From: SZUA-35 sp963781035 | GTDB taxonomy: Bacteria > Actinomycetota > Acidimicrobiia > Acidimicrobiales > SZUA-35 | Reading direction: 5' to 3' | Length of the DNA stretch: 64,000 nt | Assembly: GCA_963781035.1 (NCBI GenBank) | Contig: CAWAEN010000007.1 | Span: 372,001-436,000, forward strand | Shown: piece by piece, positions 44,931 to 53,459 of the stretch | Layout: each line of letters opens with the position of its first letter | Numbering within the stretch: the stretch's first letter is position 1 | Made by a program: the position numbers and the translations under genes | Notes under the pieces: generated by a model | What the model was told of the DNA's origin: nothing | The model's database searches: none | The model's input: only the letters and a program-made list of their open reading frames with translations

Positions 44931-44960
44931 TTGAAGCGAATCCGACCGGGTCGGTAGGTT
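44931..44960 (+). promoter_or_regulatory. Promoter-like -35/-10 with a leaderless ATG but little coding space
   Basis: TTGAAG (44931-44936), an 18-nt spacer and TAGGTT (44955-44960) stand 6 nt before ATG 44967. The ORF begins MPDVSLSDLHGAGSPSWFW, but after about 27 codons it overlaps the convergent membrane protein gene, where the frame looks like antisense shadow. Either a truncated gene remnant or an antisense transcript start. Confidence 0.35.
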
Positions 44961-45048
44961 CCGGATATGCCGGACGTGTCCCTTTCCGACCTCCACGGCG
45001 CCGGATCTCCCAGCTGGTTCTGGCACCGCAGTCGCCCCTCTGGACATC

Positions 45049-46161
45049 TCATCGGAGCCGAGTCAGGCTTCGGAATCGTCCGGAGAATGCAGCGACGATC
45101 ACCGCGATCGCTGATCCGGCGAGGACCACCAGCCCAAGCGCCGGCGCCTGGCTTCCAGCGGCATCGTCGGCCGCCGCCACAACGGCCGCGACCGCTGCCG
45201 CGAGCCAGCCGATCGCGGCGATTCTCAACGAGACCCGCTCGACGTGAGTCAAGTCGGGATCGTCGGCCACCGCCGTCGAGGGAGCGCCGTCGTCACGCAT
45301 CAGGTTCTCGATCCAACGTACGGGCGACGTCACCGCGAGAACCACCATCGGAGCCCAGATCAGCACGACTGCGGCCAGCGCGATGCTGCCGGATGCCGTC
45401 ATTCCCTCGCCCTGGTCGAGGCCGGCGACGATCGCGTCGCCGGCATAGACGGCGACGGCCGTGGTCAGGAGTGCGAGGAGCGCCTTCACGTACCGCAAGA
45501 CGAGTCCGCGGAGCCGCAGCACGTGGCGAGCCATCCCGTGCTCGACCTTGGCCACTTCGTCGAGCAGCGGGCGACTCGTCGATGCCGCCAGTTCGAACAG
45601 CCCTCGCGCCCGTGTCACGTCATCGTGACCCGATTCCAGCCCCGCATACACCTGCAACTGGCGGTCGACTCGGCGCCGGGACCGATCGTTGGTCGGCACC
45701 AACAGTTCCACCATTCGAGGATCAGTTCGGCTGACAGCAAGCTGCTCGAGTGCTTCCGCGCCGAGTTCGTCTGACGGGAGTTGGAGCGATGTCAGCGTGA
45801 AGCGCGGCGTGAACACATCGCGACCGTCACCGCCGAGATGGTTGGCATGGAAGTAGAACCGGGTCAGGTCGGCGAACAGCAGCCAGAGAGCGACAACGGG
45901 AACGCCGAGCATGGCCAGGACAGCGACAACGAGCGCGACGTCCACCACACCGATCCCGTCGATCAACAAAGATCGAAGCACGCCGGCCACGGAATCACGG
46001 GCGACGACGGGAAGGATCACCAGCAGCCCTGCACCGGACAACATGCCAACGGCAATGCGGTGAAAGGTCGACAGGCGGACCTCGCACCGAGCCACGAACG
46101 CACGCGCCGCAGCGCGCTCGTCTGGCGTCAAGGTCGATTCATCGTCCCGAGGCAGGTTCAT
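45049..46161 (-). CDS. Integral membrane protein of unknown function
   Basis: The 370-residue protein has paired hydrophobic segments at about residues 35-62 and 70-95. A soluble middle domain with PTNDRSRRRVDRQLQVYAG follows, then pairs near 225-245, 258-280 and two at the C-terminus (AAIGWLAAAVAAVVAAADD and LGLVVLAGSAIAVIVAAFSG). I do not recognise the family. Start MNLPRDDES at 46161 is set by GATACT 6 nt upstream. It is divergent from the ABC exporter genes. Confidence 0.7.
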   Translation of the reverse strand: MNLPRDDESTLTPDERAAARAFVARCEVRLSTFHRIAVGMLSGAGLLVILPVVARDSVAGVLRSLLIDGIGVVDVALVVAVLAMLGVPVVALWLLFADLTRFYFHANHLGGDGRDVFTPRFTLTSLQLPSDELGAEALEQLAVSRTDPRMVELLVPTNDRSRRRVDRQLQVYAGLESGHDDVTRARGLFELAASTSRPLLDEVAKVEHGMARHVLRLRGLVLRYVKALLALLTTAVAVYAGDAIVAGLDQGEGMTASGSIALAAVVLIWAPMVVLAVTSPVRWIENLMRDDGAPSTAVADDPDLTHVERVSLRIAAIGWLAAAVAAVVAAADDAAGSQAPALGLVVLAGSAIAVIVAAFSGRFRSLTRLR

Positions 46162-46167
46162 GCGACA

Positions 46168-46173
46168 AGTATC
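46168..46173 (-). promoter_or_regulatory. -10-like element (GATACT), leaderless start
   Basis: On the minus strand GATACT is followed by 6 nt and the ATG of the membrane protein gene at 46161, with no SD between. Confidence 0.5.
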
Positions 46174-46298
46174 ACCAGGCGATCCCGAATCGAGGCGCCG
46201 GCGGTGCATCCGGTTTGCAGAACTGACGGTCGGGCCTCACGATGGAGGCCGGCAAGGTTCATGGTGGCCTGCTCGTTTCGCGATCTTCGAGGTGTTCG

Positions 46299-47249
46299 AT
46301 GAACTCCAGCCCTGACGACACGCTCCAAGATGCGTCCCCCTCGACCTCCTTGATCACGGTTGATCACCTGCGGAAGTCGTACGGCCGAAAGGTGGCGGTC
46401 GATGACGTCTCGTTCAGCGTGGAACGAGGCGAGATATTCGGGATCCTCGGGCCGAATGGTGCCGGCAAGACCACGACCGTGGAGTGCATGCAGGGTTTGC
46501 GCAGCAGCGACAGTGGCACCATTCGAGTCCTTGGATTGGATCCGGCGACCCAGGGTGACGAGCTCCGTCATCGCATCGGCTCCCAATTGCAGGACTCGGC
46601 TCTGCCTGGTCGGCTCAGAGTGGCTGAAGCGTTGGACCTCTTCGCCGCATTCGCCCGCAACCCCGTCGACTGCGATGAACTCCTCACCCGATGGCGCTTG
46701 CAGGATCAGCGAGGTCAAACCTTCGACAGTCTGTCCGGGGGTCAGCGGCAGCGGCTCTTCATTGCGCTCGCGTTCGTCAACTCCCCGGAACTGGTGTTCC
46801 TCGACGAACTCACCCAGGGACTGGATCCGCAGGCACGGCGAGCAACCTGGGATCTGATCCGAGAGATCCAGCAGAGCGGGACGACCGTGGTGCTCGTCAC
46901 TCACTTCATGGACGAAGCAGAGCACCTCTGTGACCGCGTCGCCGTTGTCGACGACGGCAAGGTCATCGCCCTCGACACGCCGCAGGGACTGATCGACGGG
47001 CTGCACTTGCCATCAGTCGTACGATTCACGACCCCAGAACAAGACCTGGGCTGGGTCGAGGGGCTCGATGTGGTCGAGTCACTGACGCGCCAGGGCGACG
47101 CCGTCGAGATCCGTGGCAGCGGACCCGTGTTGGCGCTCGTCGCGTCGGAGCTCGTCGCCCACGGAATCGTGCCACTCGACTTGCGAGTCGAGCGACCCAC
47201 GGTCGAAGAGGCGTTCTTGGTGCTCACCGGACCGAAGATTCGAGGCTGA
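46299..47249 (+). CDS. ABC transporter ATP-binding protein
   Basis: The 316-residue ATPase has Walker A GILGPNGAGKTTTVE, signature SGGQRQRLFIALAF and Walker B LVFLDELTQGLDPQ, where the usual Pro after Glu is Leu. The H-loop lies in VLVTHFMDEAEHLCDR. A C-terminal extension of about 80 residues is typical of ABC-2 drug/lipid exporters. GAGGTG precedes ATG 46299. The permease starts 6 nt downstream. Confidence 0.92.
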   Translation: MNSSPDDTLQDASPSTSLITVDHLRKSYGRKVAVDDVSFSVERGEIFGILGPNGAGKTTTVECMQGLRSSDSGTIRVLGLDPATQGDELRHRIGSQLQDSALPGRLRVAEALDLFAAFARNPVDCDELLTRWRLQDQRGQTFDSLSGGQRQRLFIALAFVNSPELVFLDELTQGLDPQARRATWDLIREIQQSGTTVVLVTHFMDEAEHLCDRVAVVDDGKVIALDTPQGLIDGLHLPSVVRFTTPEQDLGWVEGLDVVESLTRQGDAVEIRGSGPVLALVASELVAHGIVPLDLRVERPTVEEAFLVLTGPKIRG

Positions 47250-47255
47250 TCGACG

Positions 47256-48020
47256 ATGCGCGGCTATCTGGCGATGACACGCACCGAGCTCCGACTGTTC
47301 CGCAGGGAGCCATTCTCGATCGTCTTCGTTCTCGCATTCCCGCTCATGATGATGGCGCTGCTCTCGGCCGTGTTCGGCAACGATCAAGCCGCGGCTCAGG
47401 ATGTCGAGAACGGCATGCTCGTGTGGCGCGGTGTGACACCGACCGATTACTACACCGCGGCCTCGGTCGCCGTGATCATCGCTGCGCTCGGCCTGATGAC
47501 GCTTCCCATCAATCTCGTCGGCTACCGAGAACGAGGCATTCTCCGTCGGCTTCGCGCTTCGTCGGTGTCAGCCTGGACTCTGGTCAGCGCCCAACTCACG
47601 CTGGCGTTGGTCACCTTCCTCGCCGGAGCGGTGCTGATGGGGTTCGTGGCGTGGCTCATCTCGGACGCGATGCTGCCGCAGGACGTGATCGGGGTCGTGG
47701 TCGCACTCCTGCTCGGAACGGCAGCCTTCGGAGCGATCGGGCTGCTGCTCGCCCTCGTGATCCGGAGCAGCCGCTCCGCCCAGGGCATCGGCCTCATGCT
47801 GTTCTTCGCGATGTGGCTCATCTCGGGAACCGGCCCGCCGCGTGCGGTGCTGCCGGCAGGACTCCGCGACTTCGGCGGCTGGCTCCCGCTCACCCACCTC
47901 GTGACTGCCGTACAGGATCCATGGTTCGGGTTCGGGTGGAGTACGACCGATCTCGTCGTCCTCGGGGCCTACGCACTCGCAGCCGGAGGCCCGGCTCTGT
48001 GGTACTTCCGCTGGGACTGA
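47256..48020 (+). CDS. ABC-2 type transporter permease
   Basis: A 254-residue membrane protein with six hydrophobic helices. It has MTRTELRLFRREPFSIVFVLAFPL at the N-terminus and the typical YRERGILRRLRASSVSAWTLVSAQL block. With the ATPase 6 nt upstream it forms an exporter of unknown substrate. Such pairs often confer resistance to a small lipophilic molecule. The next gene is a TetR regulator on the same strand, 164 bp downstream, with its own promoter. Confidence 0.9.
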   Translation: MRGYLAMTRTELRLFRREPFSIVFVLAFPLMMMALLSAVFGNDQAAAQDVENGMLVWRGVTPTDYYTAASVAVIIAALGLMTLPINLVGYRERGILRRLRASSVSAWTLVSAQLTLALVTFLAGAVLMGFVAWLISDAMLPQDVIGVVVALLLGTAAFGAIGLLLALVIRSSRSAQGIGLMLFFAMWLISGTGPPRAVLPAGLRDFGGWLPLTHLVTAVQDPWFGFGWSTTDLVVLGAYALAAGGPALWYFRWD

Positions 48021-48149
48021 ACGGCCGAAATTCGTAGGCAAGACCAGGGTGCTGAATCGTTCTCGGCTGCCACGGCGCGCCGCGATTCGAGGAGCTTCGA
48101 GTGCAGCGTCGAACGCAAGCGCGCGGCGCCGTACATCCGCGTCTGCCCC

Positions 48150-48178
48150 TTGACAAGAATTCGAAGATCAGCGAAGAT
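48150..48178 (+). promoter_or_regulatory. Promoter: TTGACA, 17-nt spacer, GAAGAT; leaderless TetR start
   Basis: A consensus -35 TTGACA (48150-48155) is followed by exactly 17 nt and GAAGAT (48173-48178). The ATG of the TetR gene follows after 6 nt. This is the best -35/-10 pair in the window and supports start-codon-proximal transcription. The spacer carries a direct repeat of CGAAGATC. Confidence 0.65.
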
Positions 48179-48184
48179 CGAACA

Positions 48185-48808
48185 ATGTCAGGTAAACCTG
48201 TAGTCGACAGGAGAACCATACGCCGTCAGGAAACGTTGGCGGAGATTGTTCTCGCTGCTCAGGAGATCGTCAGAGAACACGGTCTCGCCGGGCTCTCGAT
48301 GCGCGATCTGGGCGAGCGCGTCGGCATGCGGGGCCAGTCGATCTACTCGTACTTCGCATCAAAGAACGAGATCTACGACGCCATGTTCCTCGAGGGCTAT
48401 CAGGCATTCGTTGTCTGGATGGACACGAGCGCCGGCGATCACGAGCCGGCTGATGATCCGGCCCGGGCGGCGCGACTCACGGCCCACAGATTCGTCGACT
48501 TCTGTACCAGTGATCCGGTTCGGTATCAGCTGCTCTTCCAGCGCACGATCCCCGGCTTCGAACCATCCCCAGAGAGCTACGCCGTAGCCGCACAGGCTCT
48601 CGAGCGGGCGCGGGAGCAGTTGGCCATGCTCGGACTACACGACCAGGAAACGCTCGACCTGTGGACCGCACTCCTGACCGGCCTTGCCGACCAACAGATC
48701 TCGAACGACCCCGGCGGAGACCGCTGGAAACGACTCGTAGACCGCGCCGTCGACATGTTGCTTGCCGACGCACAGATTCGTCCGCCCACCGAAAGCGAGA
48801 GCACATGA
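48185..48808 (+). CDS. TetR/AcrR-family transcriptional regulator
   Basis: The 207-residue regulator has an N-terminal HTH: RQETLAEIVLAAQEIVREHG, LSMRDLGERVGMRGQSIYSYF. A WHG/TetR_C-like ligand domain follows (PARAARLTAHRFVDFCTSDPVRYQLLF). Start MSGKPVV at 48185 is fixed by the -35/-10 pair 6 nt upstream. Inverted repeats in codons 2-9 could be an autoregulatory operator. The stop overlaps the next gene (ATGA), so it is operonic with the DinB-like and MBL genes. Confidence 0.9.
   Translation: MSGKPVVDRRTIRRQETLAEIVLAAQEIVREHGLAGLSMRDLGERVGMRGQSIYSYFASKNEIYDAMFLEGYQAFVVWMDTSAGDHEPADDPARAARLTAHRFVDFCTSDPVRYQLLFQRTIPGFEPSPESYAVAAQALERAREQLAMLGLHDQETLDLWTALLTGLADQQISNDPGGDRWKRLVDRAVDMLLADAQIRPPTESEST
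48189..48211. promoter_or_regulatory. Overlapping palindromes at the start of the tetR gene (candidate operator)
   Basis: CAGGTAAACCTG (48189-48200) and CCTGTAGTCGACAGG (48197-48211) are both perfect inverted repeats sharing a CCTG half-site. Because the mRNA looks leaderless, a repressor bound here would cover the initiation region. Confidence 0.35.
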
Positions 48809-49566
48809 CCACATTGGCCACGACTGACGTCACCACCATTCCCTCCATCGAGCATCGGGAGGCAATGCAGCTCCAGGAGATCGAACTCCAGCGAGCGCTC
48901 GAACTCCTCCGAACTCTCGACGCTGCTCAATGGTCCACCCAGACCAACTGTCCGGATTGGGATGTACGGAAGATGTGGCTCCACGTCCTCGGAGCCTGCG
49001 AGGCGGGAGCGTCGATACGCGAGAACGTCCACCAGATGCGGGCCGGCCGCAAACACAGCAAAGACTTCAGCGTGCCCTTGGAGTCCGGGCTGTCCGCAGT
49101 GCAGGTCGCCGAGCGAGCGGACCTGACGCCCGACGAGCTCATCCAACGGCTCGAGCGAACGACGCCCAAGACCATCAAAGGTCGCCGTCGCACTCCCCGA
49201 CCAGCAAGAGCCATCAAGATGGCCATCGATGCTCCGGTCGTCGAGAAATGGACCCTCGGCTACCTCATCGACATCATCTACCTCCGCGACATGTGGATGC
49301 ACCGCATCGACACCAGCCATGCCACGGGCGCCGACCTCGTACTGACTGCGGAACACGACGGCCGCATCGTGGCCGACGTCGTCGCCGAGTGGGCTCGACG
49401 TCACGGCCGGCCGTTCACGCTCGAACTCACGGGACCAGCCGGCGGAACCTTCACCGCAGGCGGCGGTGACGCTGAACGCACGGTGATGGATGCGATCGAG
49501 TTCTGCTCGGTGCTTTCCGGAAGAGGCGAAGCCACTGGCCTGCTCACCACCATCGTCCCCTTCTGA
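48805..49566 (+). CDS. Maleylpyruvate isomerase-family, mycothiol-dependent (DinB-like) enzyme
   Basis: A 253-residue four-helix protein of the mycothiol-dependent isomerase/DinB superfamily. It has TNCPDWDVRKMWLHVLGACE (metal His), then LGYLIDIIYLRDMWMHRIDTSH with the typical D-x-x-x-H metal ligands. These use mycothiol, the actinobacterial thiol. The reaction cannot be stated; isomerase, transferase and detoxification activities occur. The ATG overlaps the stop of the TetR gene, and an MBL hydrolase follows after 33 nt. Confidence 0.85.
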   Translation: MTTLATTDVTTIPSIEHREAMQLQEIELQRALELLRTLDAAQWSTQTNCPDWDVRKMWLHVLGACEAGASIRENVHQMRAGRKHSKDFSVPLESGLSAVQVAERADLTPDELIQRLERTTPKTIKGRRRTPRPARAIKMAIDAPVVEKWTLGYLIDIIYLRDMWMHRIDTSHATGADLVLTAEHDGRIVADVVAEWARRHGRPFTLELTGPAGGTFTAGGGDAERTVMDAIEFCSVLSGRGEATGLLTTIVPF

Positions 49567-49599
49567 CACCAATCGAACCACACGACCGAGGAACGCAAA

Positions 49600-50394
49600 A
49601 TGAACACCACCACGAGCGAAATCGCCGACGACATCTTTCGCATCTCGACCTTCATTCCCGAAGCGGGGATGACGTTCAACCAGATCCTCATCAAGGCGGA
49701 AGAACCCTTGCTGTTCCACACCGGAATGCGCTCACTCTTCCCGTTGACGTCGGACGCCGTGAGCAAGCTGATCCCCCTCTCGTCCTTGAAGTGGATCGGG
49801 TTCGGGCACGTCGAGGCCGACGAGTGCGGGGCGCTCAGCCAATGGTTGCTCGCGGCGCCAAACGCACGCGTGACGTTCGGAAGCCTCGGTTGCATGGTGT
49901 CGGTCAACGACCTCGCCGACCGCCCGCCGCACGCACTCGACGACGGCGACTCCATCGAACTCGGCGACAAGCAGGTGCGGTACATCTCGACCCCACACGT
50001 GCCCCACGGTTGGGAGGCGGGCGTACTGTTCGAAGAATCAACCTCGACGTTGTTGTGCGGCGACCTCTTCACCCAGATGGGGGACGGACCAGCACTTGTC
50101 ACCGAGTCCCCGATGGAACCGACCATCGCCGCCGAGGACATGTTCGGCTACTCGAGTCTCGCTCCGTCGACCGCTGTCACGGTCGAACGCCTCGCCGACC
50201 TCGAGCCGACCACGCTCGCGCTGATGCACGGCCCTGCCCACGCAGGTGATGCCACGAGCTGGCTCCGAGACCTCGCCACCGACTACCGCCGTCGCTCCGA
50301 ACTGGCAGTCGTCCTGAATCGACCGACCGTTCTGCCCAGAGGGGCTCGTCCCTCACGGCCGGACCCAGCGGGACTGAGGGACCTGCGCCTCTAA
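49600..50394 (+). CDS. MBL-fold hydrolase of the diiron flavoprotein (ODP) type
   Basis: This 264-residue protein has the MBL pattern with GFGHVEADECGALSQWL, an H-x-E-x-D motif as in flavodiiron/ODP oxygen-sensing proteins. It continues STPHVPHGWEAGVLFEE, LLCGDLFTQMG and LMHGPAH. There is no flavodoxin domain. It is the last gene of the TetR/DinB-like/MBL unit. GAGGAACGC lies before the ATG. Confidence 0.83.
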   Translation: MNTTTSEIADDIFRISTFIPEAGMTFNQILIKAEEPLLFHTGMRSLFPLTSDAVSKLIPLSSLKWIGFGHVEADECGALSQWLLAAPNARVTFGSLGCMVSVNDLADRPPHALDDGDSIELGDKQVRYISTPHVPHGWEAGVLFEESTSTLLCGDLFTQMGDGPALVTESPMEPTIAAEDMFGYSSLAPSTAVTVERLADLEPTTLALMHGPAHAGDATSWLRDLATDYRRRSELAVVLNRPTVLPRGARPSRPDPAGLRDLRL

Positions 50395-50527
50395 GGGAAC
50401 GCTGCTGGGGTTCGACAGGATGGTGTGGGACTGTCGGAGCGATTCGACACGCGCGTCCGGGAAGGAATCCATGTCCGTTCGGTTCGAAGGAAAAGGCGTC
50501 TACAGGGAGTTCGGAAGCACCAAGATC

Positions 50528-50541
50528 CGGAGCGCGCTCCG
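50528..50541. promoter_or_regulatory. Perfect 14-bp palindrome upstream of the GyrI-like gene
   Basis: CGGAGCGCGCTCCG is an uninterrupted palindrome about 50 bp before ATG 50591. It is GC-only and could occur by chance, but its place fits an operator or a short hairpin in the leader. Confidence 0.3.
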
Positions 50542-50590
50542 AGGGCGGAGAAGGCCTACCTCGAAGAGTCAGCCGGCTGAGGGCCGAAAG

Positions 50591-51205
50591 ATGGCTGGTA
50601 TCGATCTCAAGAAGGTCCACAAGGAGCACTACTCCGCCAAGGTGAGCATGCCGGCTGTGGTGAACGTGCCTTCTCGTCTGTTCCTGTTGATCGATGGGCA
50701 AGGCGATCCGAACACTTCGAGTGAGTATCGCGACGCCGTCCAGGCGCTGTACCCGATTGCGTACGGGCTTCGAGCCGCGGTCAAGGCCGCTACCGGAGAT
50801 GCGTATGTGGTCATGCCGCTCGAGGGGCTCTGGTGGACCGAGGACATGTCCGACTTCGATGCCGACGACAAGGCGAACTGGCAGTGGACAGCACTGATCT
50901 GTCTCCCTGACGCAGTCACCCCTTCCATGGCGCAACAGGTGCTCCCTGCGGTCACGAAGAAGAAGCGCCTGTCGGCGGGTCACAAGGCCAGAGTCGAACG
51001 TTTCGAAGAGGGCGAAGCGGCGCAGATCCTTCATGTCGGCCCTTATGACACGGAGGGTCCGACGATCGCGATGCTGCACGACTTCATCACTGCGAGCGGC
51101 AACGTGCTCTCTGGTCGCCATCACGAGATCTACCTGTCCGATCCACGCAAGACCGAGCCGGCGGATCTCCGCACCATCATCCGGCAGCCATTCACCCGTG
51201 CTTGA
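50591..51205 (+). CDS. GyrI-like (SOUL/MerR effector-type) small-molecule binding domain protein
   Basis: A 204-residue stand-alone GyrI-like protein. MAGIDLKKVHKEHYSA is followed by PSRLFLLIDGQGDPNTSSEYRDAVQALYPIAYGLR, YVVMPLEGLWW, WQWTALICLPDAVT and AQILHVGPYDTEGPTIAMLHDFI. The domain binds small hydrophobic or cationic molecules; there is no DNA-binding part. GAGGG precedes ATG 50591 by 7 nt. The stop overlaps the next gene by 8 nt. Confidence 0.88.
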   Translation: MAGIDLKKVHKEHYSAKVSMPAVVNVPSRLFLLIDGQGDPNTSSEYRDAVQALYPIAYGLRAAVKAATGDAYVVMPLEGLWWTEDMSDFDADDKANWQWTALICLPDAVTPSMAQQVLPAVTKKKRLSAGHKARVERFEEGEAAQILHVGPYDTEGPTIAMLHDFITASGNVLSGRHHEIYLSDPRKTEPADLRTIIRQPFTRA

Positions 51206-52178
51206 ACAGGCCGACACCGCTGCCTCGGAGGAGACGCTCGAGTGGTTGTTGGCCGGCGACGCAGCCATCCGCTGGCAAACGAAACGGGACCTTCTCGGTA
51301 TGGGAGGCTCCGAGGTCGAAGAAGATCGTTCACTCGTCGCGACCACCGGATGGGGCCGCGCGCTGCTCGACCATCAGGACCCGACCGGCACATGGGCCGG
51401 TGGTCTGTACAGCCCCAAGTGGACGTCGACCACCTACACGCTGCTCCTCTTGCGTCACTGTGGACTCCCCCCGGGCACCGTTGCCGCGTTGCGAGGTGTG
51501 CAGCAGATCTGGGACGGCGCCCGGTACTTCGACGGCGGCCTGACCCCGGCGGTGTCAGTCGACGCTCCGGAGGCCTGCGCCACCTCCATGTACGTCGCAC
51601 TGGCCTGTTACTTCGGCTACGCCGACCCCCGTGTCGACGCTGCGATCGACTGGCTTTTGGCGAACCAGTTGTCCGACGGCGGATGGAACTGCCGCACCGT
51701 GCGTTTCGGCGACCGACACAGCTCGTTCCACACCTCCATCCTTGCGCTCGAAGCCCTCACCGAAACCGAAGCGACCAACCCGCGCCGAGCTGACATCGGC
51801 GCGGCTCTCGCTTCAGGTCGCGAGTTCTTCCTCGACCATCGTCTCTACCGGTCCCACCGCACCGGCACCGTCGTCAGCCCAGCCTTCACCAAGCTGTCGT
51901 TTCCGCCACGCTGGCATTACGACGTGCTGCGAGGCCTCGATCACTTCCGCAAATGCGGCGCACCCTGGGATGACCGAATGGCCGACGCGGTCGACGTCAT
52001 CGTCGGCCGTAGACGAGCCGATGGGACCTGGCCCGCCCAGAACCGGCACGCAGGCAAGGTCTGGTTCGAAATGGAGCCGAGGAGGGGACCGAGCCGGTGG
52101 AACACGCTTCGCGCCCTGCGAGTCCTGGGATGGGCTCGCACGGCTGCCGGCATGCTTCCTATCCGCAGGTTGCGCTGA
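51198..52178 (+). CDS. Prenyltransferase/squalene-cyclase-like alpha-toroid protein
   Basis: The 326-residue protein shows toroid-repeat marks: WLLAGDAAIRWQTKRDLL, DPTGTWAGGLYSPKWTSTTYTLLLL, WLLANQLSDGGWNCRT, TSILALEALTETEATN and RADGTWPAQNRHAGKVWFEME. QW-like repeats (SDGGW, ADGTW) suggest the alpha/alpha toroid of terpene cyclases. At this length, and without a DXDD motif that I can find, it is unlikely to be a real cyclase. GTG 51198 overlaps the GyrI-like gene. Converges with a lipoprotein (20-nt overlap). Confidence 0.78.
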   Translation: MLEQADTAASEETLEWLLAGDAAIRWQTKRDLLGMGGSEVEEDRSLVATTGWGRALLDHQDPTGTWAGGLYSPKWTSTTYTLLLLRHCGLPPGTVAALRGVQQIWDGARYFDGGLTPAVSVDAPEACATSMYVALACYFGYADPRVDAAIDWLLANQLSDGGWNCRTVRFGDRHSSFHTSILALEALTETEATNPRRADIGAALASGREFFLDHRLYRSHRTGTVVSPAFTKLSFPPRWHYDVLRGLDHFRKCGAPWDDRMADAVDVIVGRRRADGTWPAQNRHAGKVWFEMEPRRGPSRWNTLRALRVLGWARTAAGMLPIRRLR

Positions 52179-52734
52179 TCGTTCCCGTGCCGACGTCGAC
52201 GGGTGGGGGGAGGCTGCCGTCGTTGGCCGGCTGCTTCAGCATCGGACCGGAGTACGACATGCTCTCCCCATCGACCGCGAACAGCGACTCATCGAGAATC
52301 CCGAGCTGCCCAGGTTCGAGGTAGTAAGCGATCGGACCGGCTTCACCCTCGGGATTGGCGATCGTGAGTGCGATGCTGCCCATCCATCCCTCGTCGACAC
52401 GGTTGATGCCAGCACCCAGGGTGACTTCATTGTCACCGATCCGGTGAGAGAATGTGATCGAATCGTCGGAGATCGCACACGCAAGCGCTCCCGGAAGCTC
52501 GAACGTCAGGTCGAGGCCGTCGACCGATGCCGTCGCCTGGCCCGGCGGAGCGGGATCAACGAGCTCGAAACCCGAGCCATCAACACTCGACTCATCATCT
52601 CCGTCGGCGACCTCCGACTCAGCGTTCTCGTCGAGGACGATGTCGTCTGAGTTCGATTCGCCGCCGTCGTCGTTACCGCAAGCGGCGAGAACAAAGGCGA
52701 TCCCCACCATCGTCAGGAGCAGCTTCTTCTTCAT
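52159..52734 (-). CDS. Lipoprotein of unknown function
   Basis: A 191-residue product starting MKKKLLLTMVGIAFVLAACG, with lipobox LAAC. An acidic linker (DEN, ESE, DGDDES) and a beta-rich domain with FELPGALACAISDDSITFSH follow. AGGAGA lies 6 nt before ATG 52734, which decides the start. It overlaps the 3' end of the toroid gene by 20 nt. Layout (lipobox, acidic linker, small beta domain) resembles that of the lipoprotein at 21323-22060, without clear homology. Confidence 0.78.
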   Translation of the reverse strand: MKKKLLLTMVGIAFVLAACGNDDGGESNSDDIVLDENAESEVADGDDESSVDGSGFELVDPAPPGQATASVDGLDLTFELPGALACAISDDSITFSHRIGDNEVTLGAGINRVDEGWMGSIALTIANPEGEAGPIAYYLEPGQLGILDESLFAVDGESMSYSGPMLKQPANDGSLPPPVDVGTGTISATCG

Positions 52735-52912
52735 CGTCTCTCCTACCGCTCGTGTCCTGCCAGCCATGGATCAACTCGATCCTGGCCGGCCGCTCGACGG
52801 GAAACCCGAGGTTGCGTGGTTCGGCGAACGCCAAGGCAACCATCCCCGCATGATTCCGAGACGCGATGTTAGTAGCGCACACGGTCGGCGAAAAGGGAAA
52901 GGGGTAGTGCGG

Positions 52913-53413
52913 TCAACGGTCACCACTTCCGTGCTTCCGGAAGGACACGAGCGGCAAGTAGAACCATGCCCAGACCAGGAGCGTTGCAAGGGCGAGAGAG
53001 GCAACCCCGGCCGACGGGCTCGCGAACACGATGCTGGAGACCAGGTAGGCGGTGGAGACGATGGCTACGCCCATGGCAATCGTCCCGACGATCGTCACCC
53101 AGGTCGCAATGACCAAGTGGCGTTTGGAATGCCGCTCCATCCCGGACGCCGGGGCCCGCAACCGTTGGTGGACGCTCGGAGCGATCAACAGGATCGACGC
53201 GGACCCCGAGGAGAAGAAGGCCACGGAGAAGCTGGACTTCTCCAAGCTCGTCAAGTCAGCGAAGCCGCTTTGCAGAGGTGCGGTCAACAAGAACGCGAAC
53301 AGCACTTGGACCCCCGGCAAAGAGGTTCGCAGCCCCTCGAGTAGAGCTCGGAACTGCTCGTCGACACGGCCCGCCTCGGAAATCTCGCTTTCCCGATCGC
53401 TCGTTCCACTCAT
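52913..53413 (-). CDS. DUF6328-family membrane protein
   Basis: The 166-residue protein has EQFRALLEGLRTSLPGVQVLFAFLLTAPLQ and LLIAPSVHQRLR, then four hydrophobic helices, typical of DUF6328. Function unknown. ATG 53413 is preferred because TACGGT lies exactly 7 nt upstream; ATG and GTG codons three positions upstream (53419 and 53422) overlap the -10 element itself. Confidence 0.8.
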   Translation of the reverse strand: MSGTSDRESEISEAGRVDEQFRALLEGLRTSLPGVQVLFAFLLTAPLQSGFADLTSLEKSSFSVAFFSSGSASILLIAPSVHQRLRAPASGMERHSKRHLVIATWVTIVGTIAMGVAIVSTAYLVSSIVFASPSAGVASLALATLLVWAWFYLPLVSFRKHGSGDR

Positions 53414-53420
53414 CTTCATC

Positions 53421-53426
53421 ACCGTA
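53421..53426 (-). promoter_or_regulatory. -10 element (TACGGT), leaderless start
   Basis: TACGGT on the minus strand is followed by 7 nt and ATG 53413. It faces the promoter region of the gene at 53524 and is 34 bp from the inverted repeat at 53460. Confidence 0.5.
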
Positions 53427-53459
53427 GTTCGCGAGCAGTTGCGACTTCCCTATTCCATT

